Source: Lycocorax pyrrhopterus obiensis
Lineage: Eukaryota; Chordata; Aves; Passeriformes; Paradisaeidae
Assembly (NCBI GenBank): GCA_014706295.1
Contig: JACSVZ010000009.1
Span: 36,715,768-36,779,767, forward strand
Length of the DNA: 64,000 nt
Direction of reading: 5' to 3'
Below are positions 24,841-36,760 of the stretch, in pieces; the first letter of the stretch is position 1; each line of letters starts with the position of its first letter. The position numbers and the translations under genes are program-made. A model generated the notes under the pieces. The model saw only the letters and a program-made list of their open reading frames with translations, did not search any database and had not been told where the DNA came from.

Positions 24841-27140
24841 CACCCCAGCATCGCTGGAAGATTATTGATGAGGGCACACAATTATCGTGACAGATGAACT
24901 TTATGTGGCATTTTAGTGTGGCCTTTGGGGTAAGGATCTCTTCAATTTCTTCATGAAGAGGAACACCAAAGCCCCTTTCCCTTCCCTGAGCCATCAAAGT
25001 GGTGGTACTGAGTATCATAAACTCCTTCTTCCTTTATTTTTTTTGTCATCTCCCTTTATGTGCGTCATTTTCCTTATCTACCTATACCTACATGGGTAAA
25101 ACTGTGTAGTACCTGGGATTAAACACACCTCAGGTCAAATCAAAACCTGAATTTATCATCATAAAGCGCCTGGTGACACAGCGTGATCAACACTTACAGA
25201 TTCACAGAAAAAGCACACCATTTTTGCTGTTAGTTAACCCCCTGAAAACACTCAAAAATCCAGGTTTAAACCAAAACACTGACACGATGCTTCAGTGTTT
25301 GCCCCCCCAAAACGTAAAAACCGCCGTATTTTATAAAACAGAATTTACATGTTAGCACTGTCACAACTTACATAGATCATCTGTATGCTGTGGCATATTC
25401 AGGACCTGATTTTTAACTTAAAGCACCACTGTAATACTCGAGATATTTTTCAATAAAAATCCAAGTGCAAAAACAAGCAATTTACTTCCAGACAAGGGTA
25501 TCAACTGGGACATTCATCATCCCAAAAGCCCCTTCCTCACAACACTTCTTTTCTCCTGATAAGCCTTTCCTGGAGCACAACTAAAGTACTGTAACTCCAG
25601 GGAAGGTCTGATATTTAACAATGATCTAAGATCATGGAGGTGTGCGTTATATTTTCCCAAAGTTGTCCAACACCTTTACATTCCCTCCACCCAACAGGCC
25701 AATATCCTCCTTTAACACTTCAATACTGTTGTTTTCCCTCTACTTAACCATTACTGGGGGATTTAAATGACTTCCAGACATAATTTTAATATTAACTTAC
25801 TTTAGATTGAGGCCTCCACATACTTTTACCCCTGATCTTTTTCCATTCTGCTGCTGATAATCTCAACCCAATACAGGATGTACCTCTGCCTGGGAGAATC
25901 TGCCTTTCATTAGCTCTGTTCAGGATTTTGGATTGGAATCTACGAGAGAGAATTGTACCTGTTTTCAACACTGTTTAAAAAACAGTTTCTAAGAATATTC
26001 ATCTAAAATATGTAATCTGTAGATAGAGTCCAAGTCCTCAAAAAAACCCCATTATTAAAAAATACATTTTTTTTTACCTTGACCTAAATAAAGTGAAATT
26101 CTATATTCTATTAGAAACTAGAGAATAAGAAAGACTGCTGGATACTGATTAAATCAGCAAAGAAACACCTTGAAGCTCTTTATTTTGTTGAACCATGAAG
26201 ATAAGTGGTTCAGTCCCTCCCATGGGAGCACAAGCTCTTATATTTATATTTTTACATCATTTTGTGTGGGCACAAGAAGTACAGAACCAACATGTAAACC
26301 CCACTGTGTGTTTTGCAAGTATTTTAAATATGACCATTATGGGACAAGCACATTTTATCATTCATTCAAAAAATTTTGCCTTATTAACTGCTGTAAAACC
26401 AAGAGCAATTTTTGTCTACCTTTTTGTCAGGATAAGCAAAGATATCCCATCCCTGTTGATTAATGATGTTAACCAATGGCAACTGACACCCGATTGCCAT
26501 CCGGAATGTATTTCCTCTATTAAAAAAATTGGTTCATACTCTAACAGAAACATTATTCAGAAGCTATACTCCCCTATCTTAAATTTTCGAGTATTCTGTC
26601 AGGCGGAAAGGGAGAGGAAAACATGTTTCTCTCCTCGCTTCTCACAGAGCTGATGAAAAGAAAAATGTTCCCAGTTTTGCTGTGCATTTTGCTGTAAGTT
26701 TGTCACACATCTCTAATCATTCCTACTAAATGTGCTTACCAGCTTCAGTGACAGTTTTGTTGGGAACGAAATCACAAGCTTTAAAAAAAAAAATAAAATA
26801 AAAAAATGTGTGCACATTTTATTAGTTTCTTCTTGAAAACTGTTATCATGGCTGCTAATACCTCTCCATCAGAGAAGGGGGAACACTGAGGAAACCATGG
26901 CAGGGAGGAGGATGTGAGGCACCTTAACCCAGCAACGAGTGGGAGTGAGTTTCCTTGTCCTTGCTGGAGTAGTGGTGGTAATTCTAAACTAAAAGGCCAG
27001 ATTGGTAACATCTAGAATAGGCACAGAGCTCTCTTTAACCTAACATGGATATTCCAGAGCAGGGTGATAACCAGCTGCAAATAAACCTAATTAATTCAGG
27101 ACAATTATACAGCCTCACTCTGCATTGCTTTAAAGAGCGT
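24841..27140. other. unique AT-rich DNA, no gene recognised
   Basis: The plus-strand frame at 26195-26653 (152 codons) and an overlapping 97-codon frame show no domain. The sequence around 26160-26660 is AT-rich with long non-repetitive words and could be conserved non-coding DNA. An A-rich tract is at 26782-26806. Confidence 0.5.
26782..26806 (+). repeat. A-rich simple repeat
   Basis: An A run followed by AAAAT-type units. Confidence 0.85.
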
Positions 27141-27495
27141 AGATTGGTTTGGGTTGGGCCTTAAAATTCATCCAGTGCCACTCCTGCCATGCCCAGGCAC
27201 ACCTTCCACTATCTCAGGCTGCTCCAAAACCCAGTGTCCAGCCTGGCCTTGGGCACTGCCAGGAATCCAGGGGCAGCCACAGCTTCTCTGGGCACCCTGT
27301 GCCAGGGCCTCCCCACCCTCCCAGCCAGGAATTCCTTCCCAATATCCCATCCATCCCTGCCCTCTGGCACTGGGAAGCCATTCCCTGTGTCCTGTCCCTC
27401 CATCTCTTGTCCCCAGTCCCTCTGCAGCTCTCCTGGAGCCCCTTTAGGCAATGGAAGGAGCCCAAGGTCTCCCTGGAGCCTTCTCTTCTCCAAAG
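27141..27495 (-). mobile_element. CR1 LINE fragment, antisense
   Basis: A minus-strand CR1 piece. On the plus strand it starts at the tail side ('ttggtttgggttgggcc'), passes 'gggcaccctgtgccagggcc' and 'gaattccttcccaatatccc', and ends near 'gccttctcttctccaaag'. It keeps more of the middle section than most copies here. A perfect 8-bp hairpin (27495-27513) sits at its 5' boundary. The 197-codon plus-strand frame over it is read from repeat sequence. Confidence 0.95.
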
Positions 27496-27520
27496 TTGAG
27501 AAGAGTTCTCAACTCCAAGT

Positions 27521-27680
27521 TGATTTCTTCTGGAACAATCCCTTTATGCTGGCAATGGCACCATTATCTTTCACCACAAGCAGACACTGCTACTCCTACG
27601 TGGCAAAACTAAGGAGAAATCAGGATTTTTCATTATTTTCCAGCAGCTCCTTGAATTTAATGTATTTTTCTATTAAACAG
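27521..27680 (+). repeat. 160-bp direct repeat, copy 1
   Basis: This 160-bp segment matches 28928-29087 along its whole length with no net length difference, at about four-fifths identity by eye. Shared words include 'ctggcaatggcaccatta', 'aagcagacactg' and 'ggcaaaactaaggagaaa'. It is not CR1. It begins 26 bp beyond the CR1 at 27141-27495. Confidence 0.9.
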
Positions 27681-27939
27681 GCTAAACACCACAGCTCTCC
27701 CAGACTATCTCCAGAGCAGAGGGGCTCCAGCCCTCACAGCATCTCTGGACAAGTGAGGGCAGCTTCAAACCAGGATTTTTAAGCTGGTTTTTATTTCTTT
27801 TATGAATCATCTGAAAGAGGAAGAGCTTTGCAAGGGGGAAGCTCAAAAATTGCCATTTCAAGTGTTTTGTTTTGTTTTCAAAGCATATTCGAGTCAGGAC
27901 AAAAGGAAGAGAAGGAGAGCCCAAGAAGTGCTTTCAAGT

Positions 27940-27956
27940 AAAAAAAAAAAAAAAAA
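27940..27956 (+). repeat. poly-A run, 17 nt
   Basis: An uninterrupted A run. No retrocopied gene body was recognised upstream. Confidence 0.9.
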
Positions 27957-28195
27957 GGGACAACCGGGAGGGCAGAATTTTGGGGGAAGATTTCTGTTAC
28001 ATCCTGTACGTCCAGTCTCCAGGCAGAACCGGGGGGAACGAGCCAAAACGCTGAACTCTATCAATGCCATTCTGGCTTCTGAATGAATGTGACAGTGAGA
28101 GACTGTGGGAAGCAACTTAACACAAATGGAAAATTTGCAAGTGAAGAACTATAATAATCGTCTCCCATAACAGCCAAGATCAGGTTTCGAGGAGG

Positions 28196-28243
28196 TTTTT
28201 TCTTTGCTTTTTTTTGTTGTGGGGTTGGGGTTTTGTTTTTTTT
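28196..28243 (+). repeat. T/G-rich low-complexity tract
   Basis: T runs interrupted by 'gttgtggggttggggttttg'. The spaced G runs might form G-rich secondary structure, but four clean G-tracts are not present. Confidence 0.7.
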
Positions 28244-28927
28244 CTCCATCCCCCACTCTGAGTGCAGTCGAGCTGGCACATTTTGTTCAGGATGCTTCTG
28301 AGAATGACTAACAGTTTGCTGCTACTGATAAATAAGTTGGGTCACAGCACAGACAAACAGCAGCAAAGAGTCTCAGTGAGCTCTACTCATATACACAGAA
28401 AAATATTCAGGTACAGAAAACACATTTTTAATTATTTCCACAGCCACAGGTGCTGCAAATCAGAAGTTTTCTGTTGAATTCTGTACAGTGCAGCAATTCC
28501 CCAGCTGGGGATAGCAGCTCTTTCCCACCCCAGGCATGTGCCTCTGTACAAGCTCCACCACAGGCCTTCCCCATCCTTGTTTTAAGGCAAAAAACCAGAG
28601 TTCAATCACCACGGCAGAAAAAATCAGTCAAAACGATGCAGATATACCACAGCTTCTGGATTTCCCCTGCTGTAGCAGCCCAGGTGGATCTCCTACCAGA
28701 GCCTACAGAAGCTGACCCCACTTTCAGCAAACTGCATCAGAAAAAGCCAAAATTTTTCAAGTTCGTGTGTTAACCCGACACTGTCAAACCTTCCCAAATT
28801 CCAGCAGCACAGCCCTGTGCCCCCTTCCCCAGCCAAAGCTCAACGACAAGAATTCTTAACGTCACACACACCCAGTTTAAGGGACACAGATTTATTCCCC
28901 TTGGTTGCACCCAGCACCTGGACCAGC

Positions 28928-29087
28928 TGATCCCTTCTGGAACAAAACCTTTATTCTGGCAATGGCACCATTACCCTCCACCATAAGCAGACACTGGTAC
29001 TTCTATCAGGCAAAACTAAGGAGAAACCAGGATTTCACATGATTTCCCAGTAGCTATTTGTATTAAATGCATTTTTTCCATTAAACA
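28928..29087 (+). repeat. 160-bp direct repeat, copy 2
   Basis: Second copy of the element at 27521-27680, same strand. The first bases ('tgat') and last bases ('ttaaaca') agree with copy 1, so the boundaries are fairly sharp. Sequence upstream of it is unrelated to the CR1 that precedes copy 1. Confidence 0.9.
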
Positions 29088-30075
29088 ATTAGTAGGAACT
29101 AGTGCTGATACATACAAACAAATTCCAAAACCATCAGAAAGTACATAAATCCATGCTGATATTTGATACATCATCACATATCCTTGTTGTACTATTTAGA
29201 AAAGCCAGATTAGATGTACATTAACACACTCACTGACATTTAGGCAGTTTACTGCAGGAAAATGAGAAAAGCAGTCTACAACAGCAGATTTTTCCTCCTT
29301 TTTTTTCCTGCAGGACAAGCAACTCAATCCTGATTTTGCTACAGAGATCCCTTTTCCCTGGATCTTCAGTTTCATACCCAAAGCTCTCTGTGTTTCCTTT
29401 ATACCACTGGCTTTGCATTTCCATGAATTGCAGGAACAGCTGCCATATCTCTGTGTTAGATTCAGCCAAAAAGTCTTTGCTCTTTCAATTTCTTAATTGA
29501 CAAACTTATGCCCACAAGAAATAGCGAACCTTTAAAGAAACACATCATGGACAAACCTTGGGAAAGCACCAGTGAGCAGCCAGCCAACTGTGCTGGGGCA
29601 AGTGGTGGTGGTACAGAACAGAACAAGCCAGACACTAACCTGGAAACGGAAATAAAACTTCCAAAAAGTCTCTTCAACACTGCACAGCACATGCTATGGC
29701 TCCAAGAGCCACTTACTCAGCCAAAACCAAGCTTAAAAAGCAAGGAGCAGCTCCCAAAGACACAACAAGAATAATTTCTACCTTCCACAACCATTGTGAA
29801 TTTTCTCTGTTGAGAACACTTTCCAGTTCCATTACAATAAAACCTGAATTCAAAGCCTTTGGGTCTTCACGGGCCACAAAGAAGGAGACAGTGCATCAAA
29901 CTCGCCCCAAAGCTCAGACCAACTCAGAGCCACACCACAGCTCCAAATCTCTCTTCACTATTAACACCACACAGGTTTAATCCAAATCCCTCAAAACCAA
30001 GCCAAACAACACCATAGACTCCGTACAAGGCACCAAAACCATCAAAAAGACAAAAGCTGCATCAATCACACTTAC
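29088..30075. other. unique DNA, no gene recognised
   Basis: Single-copy-looking. A plus-strand frame at 29508-29774 has no recognised domain. Confidence 0.5.
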
Positions 30076-30195
30076 CCTGAGCTGCAGATGATACTCAGGA
30101 GGAGGAGGAGGAAGAGGAGGAGGAGGAGGTGGTGGTGGTGGTGGTGGTGGTGGTGGTGGTGGTGGCTCTCCAGGCTCCTCTCCCTCTGATGCCAT
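30076..30195 (-). CDS. possible first coding exon, poly-proline
   Basis: On the minus strand an ATG at 30195 opens a 40-codon frame: MASEGEEPGE, then 17 prolines, L, five more prolines and EYHLQLR. It stops exactly in phase 0 at a strong donor-like site ('cagg|gtaagtg', GT at 30075-30074). The proline run is encoded by the GGA/GGT trinucleotide repeat read antisense. A proline-rich acidic N terminus followed by a consensus donor is what a first exon can look like, but a microsatellite next to a chance donor would give the same picture. I do not recognise the protein. Confidence 0.3.
30098..30165 (+). repeat. (GGA)n(GGT)n trinucleotide microsatellite
   Basis: About ten GGA-type units with one interruption, switching to twelve perfect GGT units from 30128. 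The array is likely to vary in length between individuals. Read on the minus strand it encodes the proline run of the possible exon at 30076-30195. Confidence 0.97.
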
Positions 30196-32466
30196 GGGAG
30201 GATGTGTGAGCACACAGCAGAGCTTCCTTCCATCACACCCAAGGTGATTTCACTGCAGGAAGCTCAGCCCCAGCTGCTGCTCCTCAACCATCACTCCCTC
30301 AGGTGAGCAGCACGAGCCTGACCCAGCCCAGGAGCTTTTACCTTCTGATGACCTTAATTTCAAGCTCCAGGCTACACCCAACCACTTTTTCAATCCCATG
30401 AGCAAATGTCCTTCAGGTGTGTCTCAGTCTTGAGAGGGCTCCAATTACCCTCACTGAAACAACAAAACTGTTTTCCTCTAACGATTAATTTCTTAAGAGC
30501 AAGAATTCTTTTTTATTATTATTATCAAATAAACAGAACCAAAAGCTTTTCCTATGCACTGCCAACCTGACTCCTCATCTGTATAAAGCACAACTGCTGA
30601 AGTGACTCCTCTCCCTGCATAACCCTGGACAGAGCTTTCTGCCACCCACGCCCAGCTCTGAGGTGCACACTGCAAGGACACGGTAATCAATTTGAGATGG
30701 CCCCAAAAATGACCCACAGCTGCACCTTCAGGACCTCAGTTTCTCTGATAACCCCAGAGAAGGATGGGAGGTGAGGAGAGCACTGCAGATCTATACATTA
30801 AATGTATGTCTGAGAGCGTGGAGGGTCCAGCCTGCCCAGCAAACGAAGTGGCTGGAAGGGATGCAGTAAAGCTTGAACTGAGATGAGTTTTCTCTGGGCA
30901 CATCCCTTGGGAATGCTCTTGGCTACTTTGGGTAATGAGGGAAAACAGAATTTTCCCCTGCAGGGAGGAACCCTCTTCTCCTCATGGCTGTGGAGCACAC
31001 CCACTGTGGTTTCACCCACTGCTCCTCTGTGCAGACTTCTCCTTCAACAGTCTCCACCCCTGCCTAACTCCTGGGTTATTTACATTCTCCTCCTTTAGTC
31101 CTGTGAACTTCTTCATGATAAAGAATTTTTTTTTTTTGCAAAATGCACCAGCATCATCAAAACCCCTTCTATAAACATCACACTTCGTAACACCTCCAGG
31201 GGTTAAAAATGTATTTTATTTTCCTTTGCCACCTACCTCAAGTGCTGAGTCACGGCCCAAATGGTATTTTTGTGGAAACTCTTTAATAAAGGGCTGCTAA
31301 ATGTGTACGAGTACACAGTGACCTGCCAGATCCCATCTGGGGCATCCAGTAGCAGAGAAGTGTTTGCTATCAGTCATCCCCCACATGTTTCTGTCCTTAC
31401 AGGCAATGGAAATTGTTCCCTGTACACATATTCTCTTATGCCCCCAAACCTGCTGGGTGTTTTCCTGCAGTGCTTCCCATACACTTTCCCAGAGAAATTA
31501 ACCTGTCACAGTCCCATTTTTTAGCTTCTACCCTGCAGTAAAATCTTTTTAAGAATATTGGGAGAGGCTGAGCTTTCCCAGCTCCTTTTAAAGCTCTGTC
31601 CAGAGCAGCCCTGCCTGCAGGAGGTCAGCTTCCATCTCTTGATGGAGTTCTTCACACCCCTGCCTTTTCCCAGGACATGCTGTTGATGAATTTTGGAACT
31701 TTATGACAAACAACTCCTTAAAAAGTTAATTCACCTATTCAAAATGCGCTGATAAGTTCAGGAAAACCCACCTTCTAATTTACTCAGGTCCTGAGTTTTA
31801 CTATCAAAAGCTTTCTAAAAAAGTTTTTTAATAAAATATTTATAATACCAAAACCTCTTCTAAACACGGAGTTTACTCCAGCCAAGGTTACCAAAGTGGT
31901 TTCCCCTTGAACTGGCAGAATCGATCATTTTCAAACAGGCCTCCCATAACACACTCCTCTGAAATAATAAAAGTGATTTTCATCAGTCTTCCATCCAGCT
32001 TCCCAGTGTCCCTGCTGTATCCCCTTGTATCCCTGGCATCCTGTTCCAGGGAATGCCAAGGTGGAGCAGCTACCCCAGTACACACGAACCCCTCATCTCT
32101 GTCTCGGCCCCACCCACGAGTGGCGTTCTCTCTGCTCCAAGAGCAGTCTGCACGTTCTCCCCCCAGGATATGATTCCCCTTCCTCAGCAAATATTAACCT
32201 TTTCAAAAGTTACTTCCAAATGTTCTGTTTGCTTTTTTGTGTGTGATTTCGGCTGGTGTCAGTCTGGTACTTTTATGAGTCAGATCCCCGTAACTGCGAG
32301 AGGCAATTAGCATAGTTCATCCATAGCTTCATTTTATTTTCATGCCTCAGATTAAAGACATATTTCTCATATACTCTCTTTTTTTTACGTGGCATGTTAT
32401 ATTCAAATCTCTGCAGCACAGTTTTATGGTTACCATCCCACAAACCAATGATTTCACTGAGCAGCT
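30196..32466. other. unique DNA, no gene recognised
   Basis: Mixed composition. Open frames on both strands are short and featureless. A T run is at about 31129-31138. Confidence 0.5.
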
Positions 32467-32736
32467 GTAGGGACAGGAAATAGGGGACAGCTTCAGAGGT
32501 AAGGAGAGTAGGGATGGATGGGATATTGGGAACGAATTCCTGGCTGGGAGGGTGGGGAGGCCCTGGCACAGGGTGCCCAGAGCAGCTGTGGCTGCCCCTG
32601 GATCCCTGGAAGTGTCCAAAGGCCAGGTTGGATGGGGCTTGGAGCACCCTGGGACAGTGGAAGGTGTCCCTGCCCATGGCAGGGGTGGGATTGGATGGGC
32701 TTTAAGGTCCTTCCCAACCCAAACCATCCTGCGATT
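32467..32736 (+). mobile_element. CR1 LINE fragment, 3' end
   Basis: A sense CR1 piece of the common type here. It runs from 'tagggacaggaaatagggga' through 'ggcacagggtgcccagagca' and 'gtggaaggtgtccctgccca' to the tail 'aacccaaaccatcctgcgat'. Little divergence from the other copies is apparent, so it is probably one of the younger insertions. Confidence 0.95.
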
Positions 32737-33084
32737 ATTTCATTCCTCTTAAAGATAAAAAACGAGGAACTGTAGCGCACAAATCCCAGTGTGTGCAGAT
32801 GAAGCGCAAACCCAGCAGCTCGCTGTCCCCTTCACATCAAAAATTCCATGTGTCCTTTGCAGACCTCCTGTGAAAGCTCCTTGTCCCTCTGCGTCTGATG
32901 AATCCCTTAAAACACAGTTTGAACGTTTTACTAAGAGGTGGAAGCAGCAGAGTTTGTCGTGGTGTGTGTAAAATAGGAGGGTACATGTAAACAAATTTAT
33001 TTTAATGGATTCAACCTGGAACAGGTTATAATTTGCATCATTAACTGTGTTCTTTTTCACCTGCAGTTTCCTGCTAGTCTGTAA
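32737..33084. other. unique DNA
   Basis: No gene recognised. An acceptor-like 'ttctttttcacctgcag' at about 33051-33067 has no convincing exon after it. Confidence 0.45.
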
Positions 33085-33350
33085 TATTCTATACCTAAAT
33101 ACAATACAAATCTATATATAATTTGATGTGATATATACATGGTATAGATATCTTTGTATAACACACAATACGTATTACGTATATCTAGATTTAAAACACA
33201 GATATAATAAATAGATATAATAGATATAATAGATAATATATTGCAATCACGTATCTCTATATAAAATATGATACATATACATAGACATACTTCTACATAC
33301 ACTCACATAAACCTGTATCTCATATACACATAAATGTACATAGAATTAAG
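33085..33350 (+). repeat. AT-rich imperfect tandem tract
   Basis: About 265 bp of A/T-rich sequence with TATA- and ACATA-type words. It includes a short 9-bp tandem (agatataat-like, around 33210-33236). It is a degenerate simple-repeat region rather than a gene. The long minus-strand open frame here follows from the low complexity. Confidence 0.75.
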
Positions 33351-34370
33351 CACATCCCTGGATGTTCACAGCAGGATTTTGTTGTCTCTGCCTGAAGTAA
33401 ACACCAGCCACGTACCTCAGGGCTCACCCAGGATATTTCCATTTCCAGTGCCACTAAGTGTGTAGGTGTCTGACCAGCAGCCCGACGTGTGTCTGTCGCT
33501 GGGGACAGCAGGTTCTTTCATCTTCTTAATGGACATTCCTCTCCGAATGGCTCTGGCCTACCTGACTATAATCCTTTAAATTTTAATTCACTTTACATTT
33601 AGCCGAGTCATAAATACCATTTAGGTACCAATATTCTGCTTTATGCAATCCCTAAGGTGGTGCTTTTATTTTAATGAAGCCATTTGCGACTTAAGAGGAA
33701 AAAATATTCCATCTTTGATTGAATATATTTGTCAGTTTTATTCCCGACTGGCGTTTTTATGTGAAAACTTGAATAAAAGTAGGGGATAGCTGCTTACCAA
33801 CTGGGATAAAAGTTTCAGTCGGTTTTTGCCTTCAAAATTAGCTGAATAAATGGTCTTTGAAATTCATTTTGAAAACATCAAAGTTAACCTCGACCATAAT
33901 CAAAAATAAAATCCAGAATTAAATTACATTACAAATGAAAAATTTCCGTGGTTATTCCATATTTTAGAAGAAATTACACAAGAGCAGATAACAGAACTTT
34001 CTATTAAAAATGTTACTTTCAGTATTATAGAAAAGCAGCGACTTGCTGCACTTGCATAATTATACGAGAAGCCAAATATTTGAGGTGTTCAAATATTATT
34101 TGTTTTCTCAGGTTTTCCATTGTGCAGTAGTTTTTTCTCTAGTAAATACCTGTCATTTCAGTGGGGGAGAACCTGTGTTTAAGGAATCCTCTCTTTCCTT
34201 CATGTGCTGATGCAGAAAATGAGGAGAATTAAGGTGAAATCACGTAACTGACAGCAAAGTTCCAAACATGAACCTGCACAAGACCCTGGAGGGCCTCCCT
34301 GTACCAGAGTAAATAGGATTTTATATATTTATATTTTATAGTGTATTTTCACTATCACAGACCAAAATAA
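33351..34370. other. unique AT-rich DNA, possibly conserved non-coding
   Basis: About 1 kb with no gene. The part at 33560-34100 has long non-repetitive AT-rich words, several TAAT/ATTA cores and no indel-like simple repeats, a texture often seen in conserved non-coding elements. Conservation itself cannot be seen in one sequence. Confidence 0.35.
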
Positions 34371-34470
34371 GAGTGGAACAACCTGGGACAGTTGAAGGTG
34401 TCCCTGCCCATGGCAGGGAGTGGAACTGAAAGAGCTTCAATGTCTCTTCCAACCCAAACCACTCTATGGT
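34371..34470 (+). mobile_element. CR1 LINE fragment, last 100 bp
   Basis: A sense CR1 end: 'acctgggacagttgaaggtg', 'tccctgcccatggcaggga', then 'aacccaaaccactctatggt'. Strongly truncated on the 5' side. Confidence 0.93.
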
Positions 34471-36639
34471 CACTTCCAATCATGTTTAGAAGCATCCAGA
34501 TTATTGTTAAAAATTATTCCAAATGGAAATATTGCCCACAGAAATTCTACACAGGGCAAACATTGATACAGAAGAGGAAATTCTGGTTTTCGGTTCCCTT
34601 AAAATCGCAACAAATTGTTTCCCTCCCCATCTCTTCACAGAAAGCACAGCCACTGCAAATGTTTTCCCCAAAAAGCTGTTGAAAAGTGTGCTGTCAGAAA
34701 CAGTCCTAAGGACAATTCCAGCTTTAGTTTTATCCTCATAAAATTTCACTGAGGCAGGTAAATGGCATTATGGCCGTTTTATACACAGTAAATTGCATCA
34801 CGGATCCCAGAAGGCAGCGAGCTGCCTGGCTCCTGCTGAAATCAGCCAGAGTTAAGCATTTGGAAATACCACAAATACTTAATATTGTGCACAAAGCAGA
34901 TCACAGATCTCCAGAAGTCAGGGAACGCTGCCTATCTCGAAGTGAACACCACCTGAGTGAGGAAGAGGTGCTCCAGAATTAGTTATTCAGTCATAAAGAG
35001 TTACTAACATCAGCAGTTGTCTAATCTTTACCAAAAAAAAATCTGTTATCCGAGGGGTAAGAAACTTTCAAAACTATTTTAAGCCTGTTTTATGAAAGTA
35101 GTTGCAATATAAAGACAGGTTTGCTTGAATATTTAATGATTTTGATGAACTGGCTCCTTTTTTTCTATTTATCTGGACACTACTGACACACAAATTTGTG
35201 TCCCAACTAACTGCACAGTGCAGATATTTTCATGATTCTGCCAAAAAACCGTTCCTTGGATGCTTAAAAATGCACATTTGAAAATCTATCCAGCCTTTCG
35301 GTTTCATCTCGACCCACACCATCAGCCTCTCCTGCTCTTTGGGGAACAGGCAGTGCTGGGAAAACTGAGCACCCCCAGCTCAGCCAAAATGCTAAAAATG
35401 AGAACCACTTGGTATCAATTTCCATGGTGCTGCAAAATCTGAGCATCTGTCCCTGGAGACTGGAGAGGCTGGAACACCCTGCTTAGGCCAGCAGCATCAG
35501 CAGGGCATGGTTATCCTGTTCCCATGAACCGTCCTGATGGCAAAGGAACATTTATGTCCATTACCTACTTCAGGAAACACCTACGAAAGTCTTTTGGGTT
35601 CAGCAGCAAAAATATGATTCCACCCAGACTACCACATTTGGTTTGATCCACAGCTCCTGAAGTCAGTGGGAAAAAATGCAATTAATGTCCAACTAATTGA
35701 TGGATTGGGTCAGCACTCCAGTTTTCTGCGCATTCAGATGTCGATTTTTTTGAGCTTGGCCAAAAGATGTTAGAAGTTTGGTTTTAATTAATTGAATGCT
35801 AATGAGCAGTGCCAGATTCCCAAGAATGACATTCCACTTTCCATCACGGTTCCCTGAAGTCCTGCAGAGTGCGAGGAGGAGCAGAAGGGCTCCGTGCCAT
35901 GTGGGCACCGAGGCTTCTGGTCAGACCCAGGGCTATCCATGCTGGAGCTGCTGTCTGTTCCAACATTTAAAGCGAGTACAAAAGTCTCCAGCAAAGGGAT
36001 TTGGGTCAGTATTTACATATTTGTCCAGTGACATTATGGGTGCTGTCAGCTAATGCAACAAATGCATTTGTTGTTCTGATTGTTTATGTTTTGGTTGCTT
36101 AGGGTTTTAGCTCTGTTTAGATTGTTGATATCTAGCAATGCATATACTCGGAGTAAGGGCAAAGGCAAGGTCAGTGCACTGACAGATTCATTTCAGACCT
36201 TGCAGAGCTGCTGGATGCTCTTGAGGCAGTTCTTACACCGACAGATGAGCTCAGGAACAGTTTCTCTCATCACCAGTGAGAGTCGAAGTTCTCATCAAGC
36301 AAATATTGTTGGGCAGTGAGAGGAGACAGCAGGTTCTGTCTGGTGTGGATCTTGATTTAAGGTCTTGGAGGGAAGTCTGAAATGTAACTAAAGCAGGAAT
36401 ACCAGACAGCCCCAGGAAAACTCTGAAATGTTCCTGCTTGTTCTTGTGAGTCAAAACAACAATGAAAATTGAAGTATTTATTAGAGTAATTATTAGTGTT
36501 CTACACTGATTTTTTTCTTCTTTTTTGGTTACATGTTTTCCTCTGCTACAAACCAGAGTTACAGATCTGGCTGATTTCCTGTAAAACAGGGATATCTTGA
36601 TCACCAGCAAATCCTAAGATTTTCTAGAGGACACAAACA
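34471..36639. other. unique DNA, no gene recognised
   Basis: No repeat or gene identified. Several open frames under 100 codons lack features; a minus-strand 119-codon frame at 36251-36610 has no recognised domain. Confidence 0.5.
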
Positions 36640-36760
36640 CAGTTAATTACCCCTATTTTATGGGTAAAATGAGACACAGCCAGGGTGACCTGACTTGCCT
36701 GAAATCGTCCCACCTGTCAGGGGTTAGATGCTGTCACCTCAGTACCAGGGCAACACTTCA
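36640..36760 (+). mobile_element. MIR-like SINE fossil
   Basis: The order 'ttacccctattttatgggta', 'aaatgagacacagccagggt', 'gacctgacttgcctgaaat' follows the MIR core ('ttatccccattttacagatg', 'aggcacagagaggtt', 'aagtgacttgcccaaggtc') closely enough to call an ancient MIR-type insertion, sense strand. Such copies predate the bird-mammal split and are sometimes retained as regulatory sequence. Confidence 0.65.

Larger units (their letters stand above)
27681..28927. other. spacer between the 160-bp direct repeats
   Basis: 1247 bp without a recognised gene. It includes an A run of 17 (27940-27956) and a G/T-rich tract (28196-28243). I looked for a tRNA primer-binding site after copy 1 and a purine tract before copy 2, and saw neither. 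Confidence 0.5.

Noticed and set aside
26195..26653. 152-codon plus-strand frame
   Set aside because: AT-rich, no domain, no splice or start context; chance is the simplest explanation, though the DNA may be conserved for other reasons.
27189..27782. 197-codon plus-strand frame
   Set aside because: Most of it is antisense CR1 and the rest is the 160-bp repeat; no independent coding signal.
27521..29087. LTR retrotransposon with 160-bp LTRs
   Set aside because: The repeats begin TG and end CA, but no primer-binding site, purine tract or coding remnant was seen between them. Kept as an open alternative in the findings.
33051..33067. Acceptor-like 'ttctttttcacctgcag'
   Set aside because: The following sequence is AT-rich tandem DNA without a sustained frame or donor.
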